Shown piece by piece: positions 9,138-17,126 of a DNA stretch of 64,000 nt; position 1 is the stretch's first letter, and each line of letters starts with the position of its first letter. The notes under the pieces are model-generated. The model made no database searches, had not been told where the DNA came from, and saw only the letters and a program-made list of their open reading frames with translations. This DNA comes from Pradoshia eiseniae. Lineage in GTDB: Bacteria; Bacillota; Bacilli; Bacillales; Pradoshiaceae. Both the position numbers and the translations under genes were made by a program. The stretch spans positions 1 to 64,000 of the forward strand of contig NZ_PKOZ01000012.1 in NCBI RefSeq assembly GCF_002946355.1, read 5' to 3'.

Positions 9138-9227
9138 ATTCAAAAAACGTTTATTTGTTGACTAATAGACAGACCTTTATCATTCTGTTCATTATGATAT
9201 TGATTTTGCACACAAAGGAGAATTTAG

Positions 9228-9824
9228 ATGACAATGGATAGACGGGTTTCCAAATCCAGGCATGCATTGAAGCAAGCCTTAATTACCTTAATGAATAAAA
9301 AAACGTTTAAAAACATTACCATCTCGGAAATTGTCGAATTGGCAGACTTAAACCGCGGTACCTTCTACAAGCATTATCAAGATAAAGAAGACTTATTAAA
9401 CGATCTTATCCACGACGTTTTATCTGATCTTACGGAATCATACCGGGCCCCATACCAAAATCAGTCTGTCTTTTATTTAGATCATCTCACTGCATCAGCC
9501 ATCAAAATTTTTGACCATGTCACCAAATATTCTAATTTCTATACCATCGTCATTAATGATGATGCTCTCCCTGGATTTCTGAATAAGATTGGTGAATTAC
9601 TAAAAGAATTAGCTATCTCTGACCATATGAAAGATGTAAATATACAAGATATCGACCGCAATCTTATAGCAAGTTATCAATCCTATGCAATATTAGGATT
9701 GATTGTAGAATGGGTCAAGGGCGGTTTTATTTATACCTCCTCTTATATGGCCACCCAGCTGCTAAACATCCTGACGATGGAGATCCCTAATAAATTCACG
9801 CTAAAACAAAATGAATTTAATTAG
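9228..9824 (+). CDS. TetR/AcrR family regulator, divergent from the SDR
   Basis: A 198-residue regulator. The N-terminal HTH is clear: ALITLMNKKTFKNITISEI, ADLNRGTFYKHYQDKEDLL. The C-terminal part has the TetR_C-like hydrophobic helices and the late motif LGLIVEWVKGGF, typical of DhaS/YxaF-like members. The ligand is unknown. It starts at the ATG at 9228 with AAGGAG upstream; MTMDRR contains a second ATG two codons on. It is divergent from the SDR gene with 182 bp between them, so it probably represses the SDR and itself. A bidirectional terminator follows. Confidence 0.88.
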   Translation: MTMDRRVSKSRHALKQALITLMNKKTFKNITISEIVELADLNRGTFYKHYQDKEDLLNDLIHDVLSDLTESYRAPYQNQSVFYLDHLTASAIKIFDHVTKYSNFYTIVINDDALPGFLNKIGELLKELAISDHMKDVNIQDIDRNLIASYQSYAILGLIVEWVKGGFIYTSSYMATQLLNILTMEIPNKFTLKQNEFN

Positions 9825-9882
9825 TCCCTTCTGCTTATCTGCGAGTAAGATGTAGGCTGGCTAAAAGACAGCAGTAAATAAA

Positions 9883-9935
9883 AAAACCGAACGATTATTT
9901 AAAACTCAGGTTTTAAAATAATCGTTCGGTTTTTG
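9883..9935. terminator. Bidirectional terminator between convergent genes
   Basis: Long stem ACCGAACGATTATTTAAAAC - TCAG - GTTTTAAAATAATCGTTCGGT with A and T runs on both sides. It serves the TetR gene on the left and the DsbA-family gene on the right. Confidence 0.92.
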
Positions 9936-9980
9936 TTTTCAAATATCGAATGAATAGAAATTCTAGTTAAATCTGGAGCT

Positions 9981-10697
9981 TTATTCTTTATCTTCTACTT
10001 CACAGCTGTCGCCGGTACAGACATCCCCGCTCGGTTCAATCCGGCTTATTGAAGAAAGATTATTTTCCTCTTCCCACACCTGATTAAGGGTTTGCTGGAA
10101 AAGCTCAAGCGGTTGCGCCCCAGAGATGGCATACTTTCGGTTAAAGACGAAAAATGGGACACCTTTAACACCAAGCGTCTGCCCTTCAAGCTGATCACGT
10201 CGCACATCGGATTCATAGGCATCACTAGACAGTACTTCCTCGGCGCGGACTTGATCCAGTCCTGCTTCATGCGCAAGCTTCAGCAACGTCCTATGACTGC
10301 CGATAAATTCAGATTCGGTGAAGTGAGCACGGAAGAGCCGCTCAGTATAAGCTGAAGCCTTTCCGACGGTTTCTGCATATTTCAACAGACGGTGCGCATC
10401 TAATGTATTCGTTTGCTTCATAGAATCAAACTGATAGCGGAGGCCAACCGATGCGGCATGCTCCTTAACGCGATCGGTCATTGAAGCGGCTTCCTCGGCT
10501 GAAACGCCCATTTTCTTAGCAAGCATTTCATTCATGGAGATGCTTTCATCACTTTTGGCATCAGGCTGCAGTTCATAGCTTTTATAAACGACATCTACCT
10601 GGTCACTATGTTCAAAAGATTCAAGTGCTTGGTCTAGCAAGCGTTTCCCAATGTAACAGAATGGGCAAACAAAATCTGACCATATTTCTATTTTCAT
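9981..10697 (-). CDS. DsbA-family oxidoreductase, FrnE type
   Basis: A 238-residue thioredoxin-fold protein with a DsbA helical insert and active site CPFC (Cys11-Cys14) right after the first strand IEIWSDFV. The cis-Pro loop is KGVPFFVFN. No signal peptide is present, so it works in the cytosol, as FrnE-like disulfide isomerases of oxidative-stress response do. An extra Cys pair near the C-terminus (DVCTGDSCEVE) matches the second, regulatory Cys motif described for FrnE of Deinococcus. The ATG at 10697 is preferred because it begins at the first beta strand and has AGGTGG upstream. It is monocistronic. Confidence 0.85.
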   Translation of the reverse strand: MKIEIWSDFVCPFCYIGKRLLDQALESFEHSDQVDVVYKSYELQPDAKSDESISMNEMLAKKMGVSAEEAASMTDRVKEHAASVGLRYQFDSMKQTNTLDAHRLLKYAETVGKASAYTERLFRAHFTESEFIGSHRTLLKLAHEAGLDQVRAEEVLSSDAYESDVRRDQLEGQTLGVKGVPFFVFNRKYAISGAQPLELFQQTLNQVWEEENNLSSISRIEPSGDVCTGDSCEVEDKE

Positions 10698-10781
10698 TTC
10701 GACATCCCACCTGTTCATCTAACATTATCTAGCTTCTACTTTCACAATAGTAGAGATATCGAAAAGAATCAATTGTTTAGC

Positions 10782-11564
10782 TTACAGGAGCCCGACCATT
10801 TGAAGACCATGCAGGATTCCTTCTTCATCGACCGGCTTGGTCACATATTTGGCCACAGCCTTCACACTCTCTAGAGCATTTCCCATTGCTACGCTATTTT
10901 CAATATGGGTAAGCATCTCAATATCATTCAGACCGTCGCCAAAGGCGTATTGCTGCCCTTTCGAAAAGCCAAGCCTTTCTGTTATCTTCTCAATTCCTTT
11001 TGCCTTGGAACCGCCGCTTGGCAGGATGTCAACAGAGAAGGGATGCCATCTGATGAAATCGAAGTCCTTAAAGGTCTCCTCATAGAAACGCTCCTCCCCT
11101 TCCGGACAGAAGAGCAGCGATTGATACAATTCCCTGCCTTGATGATATAGAGGATCATGTGCGGGCGAAACATCTAGCCGTAGCTCGCTGATGCTCTCTG
11201 TAATATACTTATGCTCCGGCGGAACATTTGCCCGCATATCCTCGTGGTCCATATACACAATCGGGTGCTCCCTCTCAAGTGCAGCCTTTGTCAATTGTTC
11301 CAGAGCAGCCGCCTTTAATGGATTGGCATAAATGACCTCACCTTGCAACACGACATACTGCCCGTTATAGCTGACGAATGTGTCGATTTCAAGCTCACGG
11401 CGTAAGCCCTCAAACATGAAAGGTGCCCTTCCAGTCGCAATCGCCACTTCATGCCCCTTCTCCTTTAATTTAAAAACCGCTTCCTTCGCCGAAGACGGAA
11501 GTTTTTTCTCATGGTCTAATAAAGTTCCATCAATATCAAAAAAGATAACACTTTTCTCTTTCAT
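10782..11564 (-). CDS. Cof-type HAD-IIB phosphatase
   Basis: A 260-residue haloacid dehalogenase-like hydrolase. Motif I FFDIDGTLLD, motif II ATGRAP, motif III around GGSKAKGIEKI and motif IV FGDGLNDIEML are all intact, with a type IIB cap between motifs II and III. Such enzymes dephosphorylate sugar phosphates, flavin or pyridoxal phosphate. The ATG at 11564 has GAAGGA six bases upstream and is chosen over the ATG at 11570. It lies 29 bp downstream of the LacI regulator on the same strand, so the two form an operon, and the substrate may be a phosphosugar linked to that regulator. Confidence 0.9.
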   Translation of the reverse strand: MKEKSVIFFDIDGTLLDHEKKLPSSAKEAVFKLKEKGHEVAIATGRAPFMFEGLRRELEIDTFVSYNGQYVVLQGEVIYANPLKAAALEQLTKAALEREHPIVYMDHEDMRANVPPEHKYITESISELRLDVSPAHDPLYHQGRELYQSLLFCPEGEERFYEETFKDFDFIRWHPFSVDILPSGGSKAKGIEKITERLGFSKGQQYAFGDGLNDIEMLTHIENSVAMGNALESVKAVAKYVTKPVDEEGILHGLQMVGLL

Positions 11565-11593
11565 AGCCATTCCTTCTTCCAGTTGATAGTTTG

Positions 11594-12553
11594 TTAAACT
11601 GTCCCTCTCTCAATCAAGGAAACAGTGACTTCCTTACTGTTTACTCCTCCCCCTAATGCTTGTTCAAAGAGATGTTCTCCCATATGCTCAAGCGGGATTT
11701 CCATGGTAGTGATGTTCATCATCTTCGCGATCGGCTGGTTGTCAAAGCCAATAATCGCTAATTCTTCAGGCACCTTTATATGCATTTGATGGCAGCAAAG
11801 CATAACACCTGCAGCCACTTGGTCGCTTGTTGCAAGCAATGCGGTTGGAGGTTCAGAGATTGATTGGAGGTGCTCAATCACTTTCTTTCCATCTTCAAAA
11901 TACAGACATTTGTCGATAATATAATCAGCACGGTACACCAATCCATGGCGCTTAATAAAATCCTTATAAGCCTGATCACGATCACGGCTGCTCGTCCCGG
12001 TTACCCGGCTGATGGTATAGCCAATTTTCCGGTGTCCTTTTTCATATAAGTAATCAAGGGCAGCCGTAAATGATGCATAATGGTCCACATAGGTTGCGGA
12101 AACAGGCTGGTCTTCCCTCTTTTCTGCTACTACGATGGGTCCATATTGCAAATGCTCTTCAATGATAGACCATTTACATCCCCTTGAACAAATAATCAAG
12201 GAATCAATTTGCTTTGTCTTTAGCATTTGCAGCGCTTCAAGCTCTACTCGTTTCTGATAATCTGTTTGGAATAAGACGAGCTTATAATTATGCTCCAGCG
12301 CCTTTTTGGCAATCCCCTTCAAAAGGAGTCCAAAATACGGATGGTCCGTATATGGAAGAACCACTCCCATTAGATGCGTCTTTCCTATACTTAAATGAAC
12401 AGCATTGATATTCGGATAATAGTCCAGATCATCAATCGCCCTCAGTACAGCCTTCCTTTTTTGTTCACTAACATAGGGATGCTGATTCAACACACGAGAG
12501 ACAGTCGTTACGGAAACGCCAGCCCTCGCTGCCACATCTTTAATATTTGTCAT
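11594..12553 (-). CDS. LacI/GalR family transcriptional repressor
   Basis: A 319-residue regulator. The N-terminal HTH (IKDVAARAGVSVTTVSRVLN) and hinge (VLRAIDDLDYYPN) are followed by a periplasmic-binding-protein-like domain with MGVVLPYTDHPYFG and IGFDNQPIA. It should bind a sugar or sugar phosphate. It is transcribed together with the HAD phosphatase downstream. No sugar transporter or glycosidase is adjacent, so its wider targets are elsewhere. A perfect LacI-type palindrome in its own promoter points to autorepression. Confidence 0.92.
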   Translation of the reverse strand: MTNIKDVAARAGVSVTTVSRVLNQHPYVSEQKRKAVLRAIDDLDYYPNINAVHLSIGKTHLMGVVLPYTDHPYFGLLLKGIAKKALEHNYKLVLFQTDYQKRVELEALQMLKTKQIDSLIICSRGCKWSIIEEHLQYGPIVVAEKREDQPVSATYVDHYASFTAALDYLYEKGHRKIGYTISRVTGTSSRDRDQAYKDFIKRHGLVYRADYIIDKCLYFEDGKKVIEHLQSISEPPTALLATSDQVAAGVMLCCHQMHIKVPEELAIIGFDNQPIAKMMNITTMEIPLEHMGEHLFEQALGGGVNSKEVTVSLIERGTV

Positions 12554-12590
12554 ATTTTCACCTGAATATCGTTAGTTGACATAAGTTAAG

Positions 12591-12619
12591 TGTAAAGTAT
12601 GAAACGCGTTTCATGTCAA
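12591..12619 (-). promoter_or_regulatory. Promoter of the lacI-HAD operon with perfect LacI-type operator
   Basis: The 16-bp perfect palindrome ATGAAACGCGTTTCAT (12599-12614) has the central CG typical of LacI/GalR operators. On the minus strand it fills the spacer between -35 TTGACA (12614-12619) and a weak -10 TTTACA (12591-12596). It lies 46 bp upstream of the lacI start. Confidence 0.85.
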
Positions 12620-12656
12620 TGAGAGAAAATAAATTATTTTATAAGAAATAAAAACA

Positions 12657-12687
12657 AAAGGGGCGAAACGGATATCCGCTCGCCTCT
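12657..12687 (-). terminator. Terminator of the Nudix/hypothetical unit
   Basis: Minus-strand GGCGAGCGGATATCCGTTTCGCC followed by CCTTTTGTTTTT. Confidence 0.85.
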
Positions 12688-12703
12688 AGTAGGAGATTTA
12701 TGA

Positions 12704-13054
12704 TTAGGTAGAAGACTTCAAAATACTTATTTCTATGTATCTGGCCATATCTCCAATCGTATGGAATTCATTAATTGCAGGTTCCTCTATCTTTGGAAAT
12801 GACGATAGACTGAAATACTTTTGCATATGATGAACGGCACGGCAAAAAGCTTCTTCATCCATTCCATATAGATCTTGAATGGATGATTGGATGGACAGCT
12901 CCCTGGCATGGAGCTTCGCAGATGGCGGCATGCAATGCAGGAGCCATTTCATCGTTCCAATTAAAACTCTATATTCAAATTCGTTCATCCCTAGCTGTTT
13001 TCGATTCTGACGTTCCAGCAATGCCAGCTGGAAGTCAATAATTTTTTCATTCAT
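12704..13054 (-). CDS. Hypothetical protein, 116 residues
   Basis: A soluble, mainly helical protein I do not recognise. It starts at the ATG at 13054, which has AGAGGAG upstream (MNEKIIDFQLALLERQNRKQ). Features are a hydrophobic centre (YRVLIGTMKWLLHCMPPSAK) and a C-terminal helix with FHTIGDMARYIEISILKS. There is no signal peptide and no membrane span. It follows the Nudix gene after 66 bp on the same strand and shares its terminator, so the two are likely co-transcribed. The C-terminal TIGDMARYIE faintly recalls acyl-carrier-like helices, but the DSL motif is absent. Confidence 0.6.
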   Translation of the reverse strand: MNEKIIDFQLALLERQNRKQLGMNEFEYRVLIGTMKWLLHCMPPSAKLHARELSIQSSIQDLYGMDEEAFCRAVHHMQKYFSLSSFPKIEEPAINEFHTIGDMARYIEISILKSST

Positions 13055-13120
13055 GAGCTGCACTCCTCTTATTAACCATGACATGCCATAAGGTTCGCAA
13101 AGCTCATGAAATTTATACAA

Positions 13121-13585
13121 TTAATTATTTTTTTGATGCTGGCTCAAATAATCCTCGATAACCATGCGATGACTCTTCACGATTTGGCTTGGAAGCTCAT
13201 CAGGATTAAAAAAACGTACCTGATGTGATTCCGTTAAATCCGCATTCAGCTTACCATGAAAACAGCGAGTATGATAGGCACATGTCACCATATAAAATTC
13301 ATCCCCATTCTCCGCAACTGCAAAATGATCCGGACCAGAATAAACATTAATCATCTTCAAGTTTTTGACCTCTAAGCCCGTTTCCTCCCGTACTTCTCTC
13401 TTCGCCGTTTCCTCTGCACGCTCTCCTAGCTCCATCAACCCTCCGGCTAGCCCCCATGTCTTGTCAGGATACACTCTTTCCTGCAGTAATAGCCTCCCTC
13501 TTTCATCCACAATCACGACTACACAGCCTACTAAAATTATTGGCCGATGTCCGACCAGACTTCTGATGTCTTCAATATAGCCCAT
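13121..13585 (-). CDS. Nudix hydrolase
   Basis: A 154-residue Nudix-fold pyrophosphohydrolase. The full Nudix box is present: GGLMELGERAEETAKREVREETG fits G-x5-E-x7-R-E-U-x-E-E-x-G-U and binds catalytic Mg. MutT/ADP-ribose-pyrophosphatase-like members of this size act on nucleoside diphosphate derivatives; the substrate is not readable. The ATG at 13585 (MGYIEDIRSLVG) has GGAGGA seven bases upstream, so the longer reading to 13651 with its hydrophobic N-terminus is rejected. It is first gene of a likely two-gene unit with the unknown 116-residue protein. Confidence 0.9.
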   Translation of the reverse strand: MGYIEDIRSLVGHRPIILVGCVVVIVDERGRLLLQERVYPDKTWGLAGGLMELGERAEETAKREVREETGLEVKNLKMINVYSGPDHFAVAENGDEFYMVTCAYHTRCFHGKLNADLTESHQVRFFNPDELPSQIVKSHRMVIEDYLSQHQKNN

Positions 13586-13748
13586 CTTCATCTCCTCCAC
13601 GCCACCAATAAATAGACTAATTAGAAAAACAGAAATTATGTGCAAACTCACAATGAGAATGCCCGGCTAACAGCTTTGTTAGATAGAGCAAAATTGACTC
13701 ATTTTGATGATATTATACAAACATAGTTTAAATATATGAGGTGCAAGT

Positions 13749-13970
13749 ATGAAATCACTAACAAAAAACAGCTTAAAATATATGATTGATTTAGAGATAT
13801 TAAAGGCCGAAGAGGCAGTCAATTCAGCTAACACAGTTAGAAACTATTCTCGTAAACTAATTGAGTATAAAAAAGCAAAACAACTCAAACAACTGGCCAA
13901 GGAATTAGACATGGGCCAAGATTATGTTGTCTCTCATCTTGCGAAAATCACCAATCAAGCTATTATATAA
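13749..13970 (+). CDS. Small hypothetical protein, 73 residues
   Basis: A short, basic, helical protein (ILKAEEAVNSANTVRNYSRKLIEYKKAKQLK, broken here into its visible helix pattern of alternating charged and small residues). No family is recognised. GAGGTG lies upstream of the ATG and TTGACT stands 60 bp upstream as a possible -35. A clean terminator follows at once, so it is a complete single-gene unit. There is no signal peptide or membrane segment. The second half (LAKELDMGQDYVVSHLAKI) could form a helix-turn-helix-like pair, but it is too short to claim DNA binding. Confidence 0.6.
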   Translation: MKSLTKNSLKYMIDLEILKAEEAVNSANTVRNYSRKLIEYKKAKQLKQLAKELDMGQDYVVSHLAKITNQAII

Positions 13971-13980
13971 TTATTTTTTG

Positions 13981-14009
13981 AAATGCCACCTTTCGGCATT
14001 TCTTTTTTA
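13981..14009 (+). terminator. Terminator of the 73-residue ORF
   Basis: AAATGCC-ACCTTTC-GGCATTT followed by CTTTTTT. Confidence 0.85.
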
Positions 14010-14156
14010 TAGCAATAAAACACAGAAAGTAAAATCCTATCTTTCTCACAGCCCTGTTTAAAGAGATGTAGCCTTCACTAATTTAATCTTATATAGACAA
14101 CGCACTAATAACCAAGACAGACTGGACATGTTCGTCATCTCCAGTCTCAATAACTA

Positions 14157-15056
14157 TTAAAACAACGTTACCTCATAGGCATCAAAGACCTGTGTTGGAA
14201 CAAAAAATCTAGCTGTCATTAAAGGGTCAACTATCTGCGAGACCTGCACATGCCCGCTTACACTGAAGAGCATAGACAAATCACCTACAGATAGCCCAGT
14301 CAGCGGCTGCATGAGATCAACAAAACACTCCACAGCCTCTTTCGCAGCTTCATCCAATGTTGGCATGGAAACGATTATAGCTACTCCTTCCTCGTTAACG
14401 ACAAATGGATGGGGAATCGATTTTCCTTTAATGACCTCTAAAGTAACCGTTACCTTTCCTGCCACCTCAATGCCAGAGACACCTATTTCACCATCACCCA
14501 TCGCTGCATGCAAATCTCCCAATCCAAAGAGCGCTCCCTCCTGGAAGACCGGTAAATAAAGTGTAGCCCCCTTTGTAATCAATGTCGTATCCATATTTCC
14601 CCCATGAGCTCCTGGAGTTCCGCAGGAGATTCCCTCATCTGCAGGGGCAACGCCTATGACTCCAATCATCGGGTTTATAGGCAATCTTAGCCGTTCATTA
14701 AATACATATGTATGATCCTCAATATCCACTTTCTTTATCGTGAATTCCTCCAGGCGATGACCCATGACTCCTAATTCCTTGCCAGTTGCGATGATACCTG
14801 TTTGAGCAATCTCCAAATCATCAATGGTTACCTTTAATATATCCCCTGCTTTAGCACCCTCCACATAAATGGGGCCTGTAGCGGGATTAATTTGCTCCCA
14901 GTCGATGGCATGATACGATGTCTCCTCTGATTCGATCTGACCTAAGAAACAATCATGCGTCTCAATTATCACTTGGGTGCCTGAAGATACGACTAATGCT
15001 GGCTCATGTTTCTTATCAAAGGAATAGATAAAATGCTCTTTATGGAGTATATCCAT
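14157..15056 (-). CDS. Acetamidase/formamidase family protein
   Basis: A 299-residue FmdA/AmdA-family amidohydrolase, which releases ammonia from short amides such as acetamide or formamide. Family hallmarks are PATGPIYVEGAKAGDILKV near residue 60, MIGVIGVAP, the glycine-rich CGTPGAHGGNMDTT around residue 145 and FGLGDLHAAMGDGEI near residue 180, which carry the metal-site and active-site residues. The protein is cytosolic and full length. It is alone in its unit; no amide transporter or urease-type genes are adjacent. The start at 15056 is the only good one (MDILHKEHF), with GGGAGGGAAA upstream. Confidence 0.87.
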   Translation of the reverse strand: MDILHKEHFIYSFDKKHEPALVVSSGTQVIIETHDCFLGQIESEETSYHAIDWEQINPATGPIYVEGAKAGDILKVTIDDLEIAQTGIIATGKELGVMGHRLEEFTIKKVDIEDHTYVFNERLRLPINPMIGVIGVAPADEGISCGTPGAHGGNMDTTLITKGATLYLPVFQEGALFGLGDLHAAMGDGEIGVSGIEVAGKVTVTLEVIKGKSIPHPFVVNEEGVAIIVSMPTLDEAAKEAVECFVDLMQPLTGLSVGDLSMLFSVSGHVQVSQIVDPLMTARFFVPTQVFDAYEVTLF

Positions 15057-15162
15057 TTTCTTTCCCTCCCGCTCTATAATTGATAAAATATTCAGTTATT
15101 TTATTCATCATACTAGAATTAGCCTGCTTTAGACAAGATAGCGGCTTAAACAAACCCAAAAC

Positions 15163-15192
15163 AAAAAGCCGGGCGAATCATTTCCCTGGCTT
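15163..15192 (-). terminator. Terminator of the patatin gene
   Basis: Minus-strand AGCCAGGG - AAATGATTCG - CCCGGCT followed by TTTTG. Confidence 0.75.
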
Positions 15193-15206
15193 TCTATGTT
15201 TTATAA

Positions 15207-16100
15207 TTATAGAGACATTTCTTTACGTTTCCCAACGTAATTACTTGCAAGAAACTCTAGCAGTTCAGGAGCCCGGTCGTAAAATTGCTCCATCCCTATC
15301 TTATGCGAGTTCCACATCACCTTGGTATCCTTCTCGAAGCTTTTCAAGGCATGCGGCGGGCGGTAGACAAATGCTCGTCCTTCCTGCTCCATCTTTTCAA
15401 TCAAGTCCATGGTCTTATTGTAATTGTCCGCACGCTTTTCCATCGCTCGTACCAATTGCGGATACTTCTTGCGGAAAAGCTTCATCGCCCATTTCGTTTG
15501 GCTATCAAGCACCTTTCGATAACCCCGTTCACGTGTCAGGATAATGACATGCTTATCATACCCATCCGCAATAGCCTTCTGAATTGGGATTGGATCCGCC
15601 AAACCGCCATCATAGTAAGGAATGCCATTCAGTTTGATTTCCGGGAACAATAAAGGAATGGCACATGACGCCCGTAGAATTGTCGCTCCCTTATCCATCG
15701 TTTTCCCATCCACATATTCAACCTCTCCTGTATAGGCATTAGTCACGCCAAACAGTAAAGTGCCCTTAAACGATTGGAAAGTTTCCCAATCGAAAAGATC
15801 TATTTGGTTAGGAATAGTATCATAAGCAAATGTTAGCCCGAACAGGCTCCTCTCTGTAAGAAAATTTCTCATCCCAACATAACGTTTATCATTACGGTAT
15901 GTAGAGAGAAAGCGAATCGTCCGATTTTTCTGCTCAGACACATAGGAACAGGCACTGATAGCGCCCGCAGAAATTCCCAATATGTAAGGAAACATGATTT
16001 CACTCTCAAGGAAACCATCCAATATCCCTGCCGTATAAACTGTGCGAAATGTTCCGCCCTCAAGTATTAAGCTTGTATTATTCACATTGATTGGAATCAT
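15207..16100 (-). CDS. Patatin-like phospholipase (YjjU type)
   Basis: A 297-residue Ser-Asp dyad acyl hydrolase. The oxyanion loop is LEGGTFR, the nucleophile elbow is GISAG (about residue 45) and the catalytic Asp lies in YYDGGLADPIP (about residue 165). There is no signal peptide, so it acts at the cytosolic membrane face. YjjU/RssA-like bacterial patatins have poorly known lipid substrates. The start at 16100 has a GGAGG site upstream. It forms its own unit with a terminator at 15163-15192. Nothing nearby suggests a pathway. Confidence 0.87.
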   Translation of the reverse strand: MIPINVNNTSLILEGGTFRTVYTAGILDGFLESEIMFPYILGISAGAISACSYVSEQKNRTIRFLSTYRNDKRYVGMRNFLTERSLFGLTFAYDTIPNQIDLFDWETFQSFKGTLLFGVTNAYTGEVEYVDGKTMDKGATILRASCAIPLLFPEIKLNGIPYYDGGLADPIPIQKAIADGYDKHVIILTRERGYRKVLDSQTKWAMKLFRKKYPQLVRAMEKRADNYNKTMDLIEKMEQEGRAFVYRPPHALKSFEKDTKVMWNSHKIGMEQFYDRAPELLEFLASNYVGKRKEMSL

Positions 16101-16395
16101 GAAACCCGGCCTCCTTTTTCTTTGATTATTATAAATGGTAAACCGCTCAATTTTAAGTCATAAATCTTTACCGGTTTACACCAGTCCCTTTCATTTAAAT
16201 GACAATGTTCTAATACTTCCTAAGAGTAATCATTAATCTCCAAATAATCCATTGCTCAATGCCATAGGAACGAACGAGATTTTTTCATTCCTTGAACATC
16301 TCACTCCTTCTGCCACAGACCAGCCCTTGACCTTTCTGCCGATAAAGGTCCATCTTTAGAAACCAAAGAACATCAGCAGCATGCTGATGTCCTTA
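16101..16395. other. Intergenic region with two hairpins
   Basis: 295 bp between the patatin start and the TetR stop. It contains the inverted repeat GACCTTT - 8 bases - AAAGGTC (about 16330-16351) and ACATCAGC-AGCAT-GCTGATGT (16370-16390). The second is probably a weak terminator of the TetR gene on the minus strand (followed by TTCTTTGG). The first is unexplained. Confidence 0.45.
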
Positions 16396-16977
16396 TTATG
16401 TGCGCACTTTCGCTTCTACGAACATTTTCCCCTGCAGATAGGCTAGTTTCTTTGCCATAACCTCAGGTGGCTCCTTGAAATCCCCCATCGCCCAGTAAAG
16501 AAAGAAGCCAAGGCTCCCATAGGTAGAAAAGTAATTTAATACCGGTATTTCTACAACCGATTTCTCCTTTAACTCAAGCTCTGTACCCGATACCTTCACG
16601 AGACTTTCACAAAATTGATTCTGCGAACCTGGAAGCACGACACCTTTTAGAATCAACGAGAAAATAAATTGATTCTCATAGATGAATTCAAAGATCGGAA
16701 GCTGCCTATCTACATCGTTTGCCGCAATGCTCTTCTGGTTTTTGAAGCTTCTTCGAAAGTTATCAACCAAACCCTCCAAATAATCATCAACGATAGCTGA
16801 AAGCAACGCCTGTAAATCTTTATAATGTGAGTAAAAAGTCACCCGATTACACCCAGCTAATTGAGCTACCTCAGTGATTGTTATATCGAGTAAATCCTTT
16901 TCCTTTAATAAGGCTAGTAAAGCCTTCTTAAGATTTCCCTTCGTCCTTACTGCTCGGCGATCTTCATTACCAGCCAT
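16396..16977 (-). CDS. TetR/AcrR family regulator, divergent from the second SDR
   Basis: A 193-residue regulator with a clear N-terminal HTH (ITITEVAQLAGCNRVTFYSHYKDLQALL) and a C-terminal helical domain ending in YLQGKMFVEAKVRT. The late hydrophobic stretch YGSLGFFLYWAMGDFKEPPEVMA is the TetR_C feature seen in YxaF/DhaS-like members. The ATG at 16977 has AGGAGG seven bases upstream; the in-frame GTG at 16983 is too close to that site. It is divergent from an SDR gene, with two dyads in the 149-bp gap, so it likely represses both directions. The same gene pairing occurs at 8.3-9.8 kb. Confidence 0.88.
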   Translation of the reverse strand: MAGNEDRRAVRTKGNLKKALLALLKEKDLLDITITEVAQLAGCNRVTFYSHYKDLQALLSAIVDDYLEGLVDNFRRSFKNQKSIAANDVDRQLPIFEFIYENQFIFSLILKGVVLPGSQNQFCESLVKVSGTELELKEKSVVEIPVLNYFSTYGSLGFFLYWAMGDFKEPPEVMAKKLAYLQGKMFVEAKVRT

Positions 16978-16998
16978 ATACACCCCTCCTCATCTCCT

Positions 16999-17080
16999 AA
17001 ATACAGACATATTCTTGTATTTATTATGACATCAATCCTTTTATTGGACAAACACCTTACTTATCTGTTAATTTACAGAT
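16999..17080. promoter_or_regulatory. Two candidate TetR operators in the divergent promoter
   Basis: AAATACAGACAT/ATTCTTGTATTT (16999-17022) is an imperfect 24-bp dyad with perfect 7-bp ends. ATCTGTTAATTTACAGAT (17063-17080) is a near-perfect 18-bp palindrome. On the minus strand TTGTCC, a 17-bp spacer and CATAAT lie between them and suit the TetR gene. The 18-bp palindrome is well placed to block the SDR promoter. Confidence 0.6.
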
Positions 17081-17126
17081 GTAAAGTAATTTAATTATTT
17101 AGGAATACCATAAGGGGGGAATCGTT

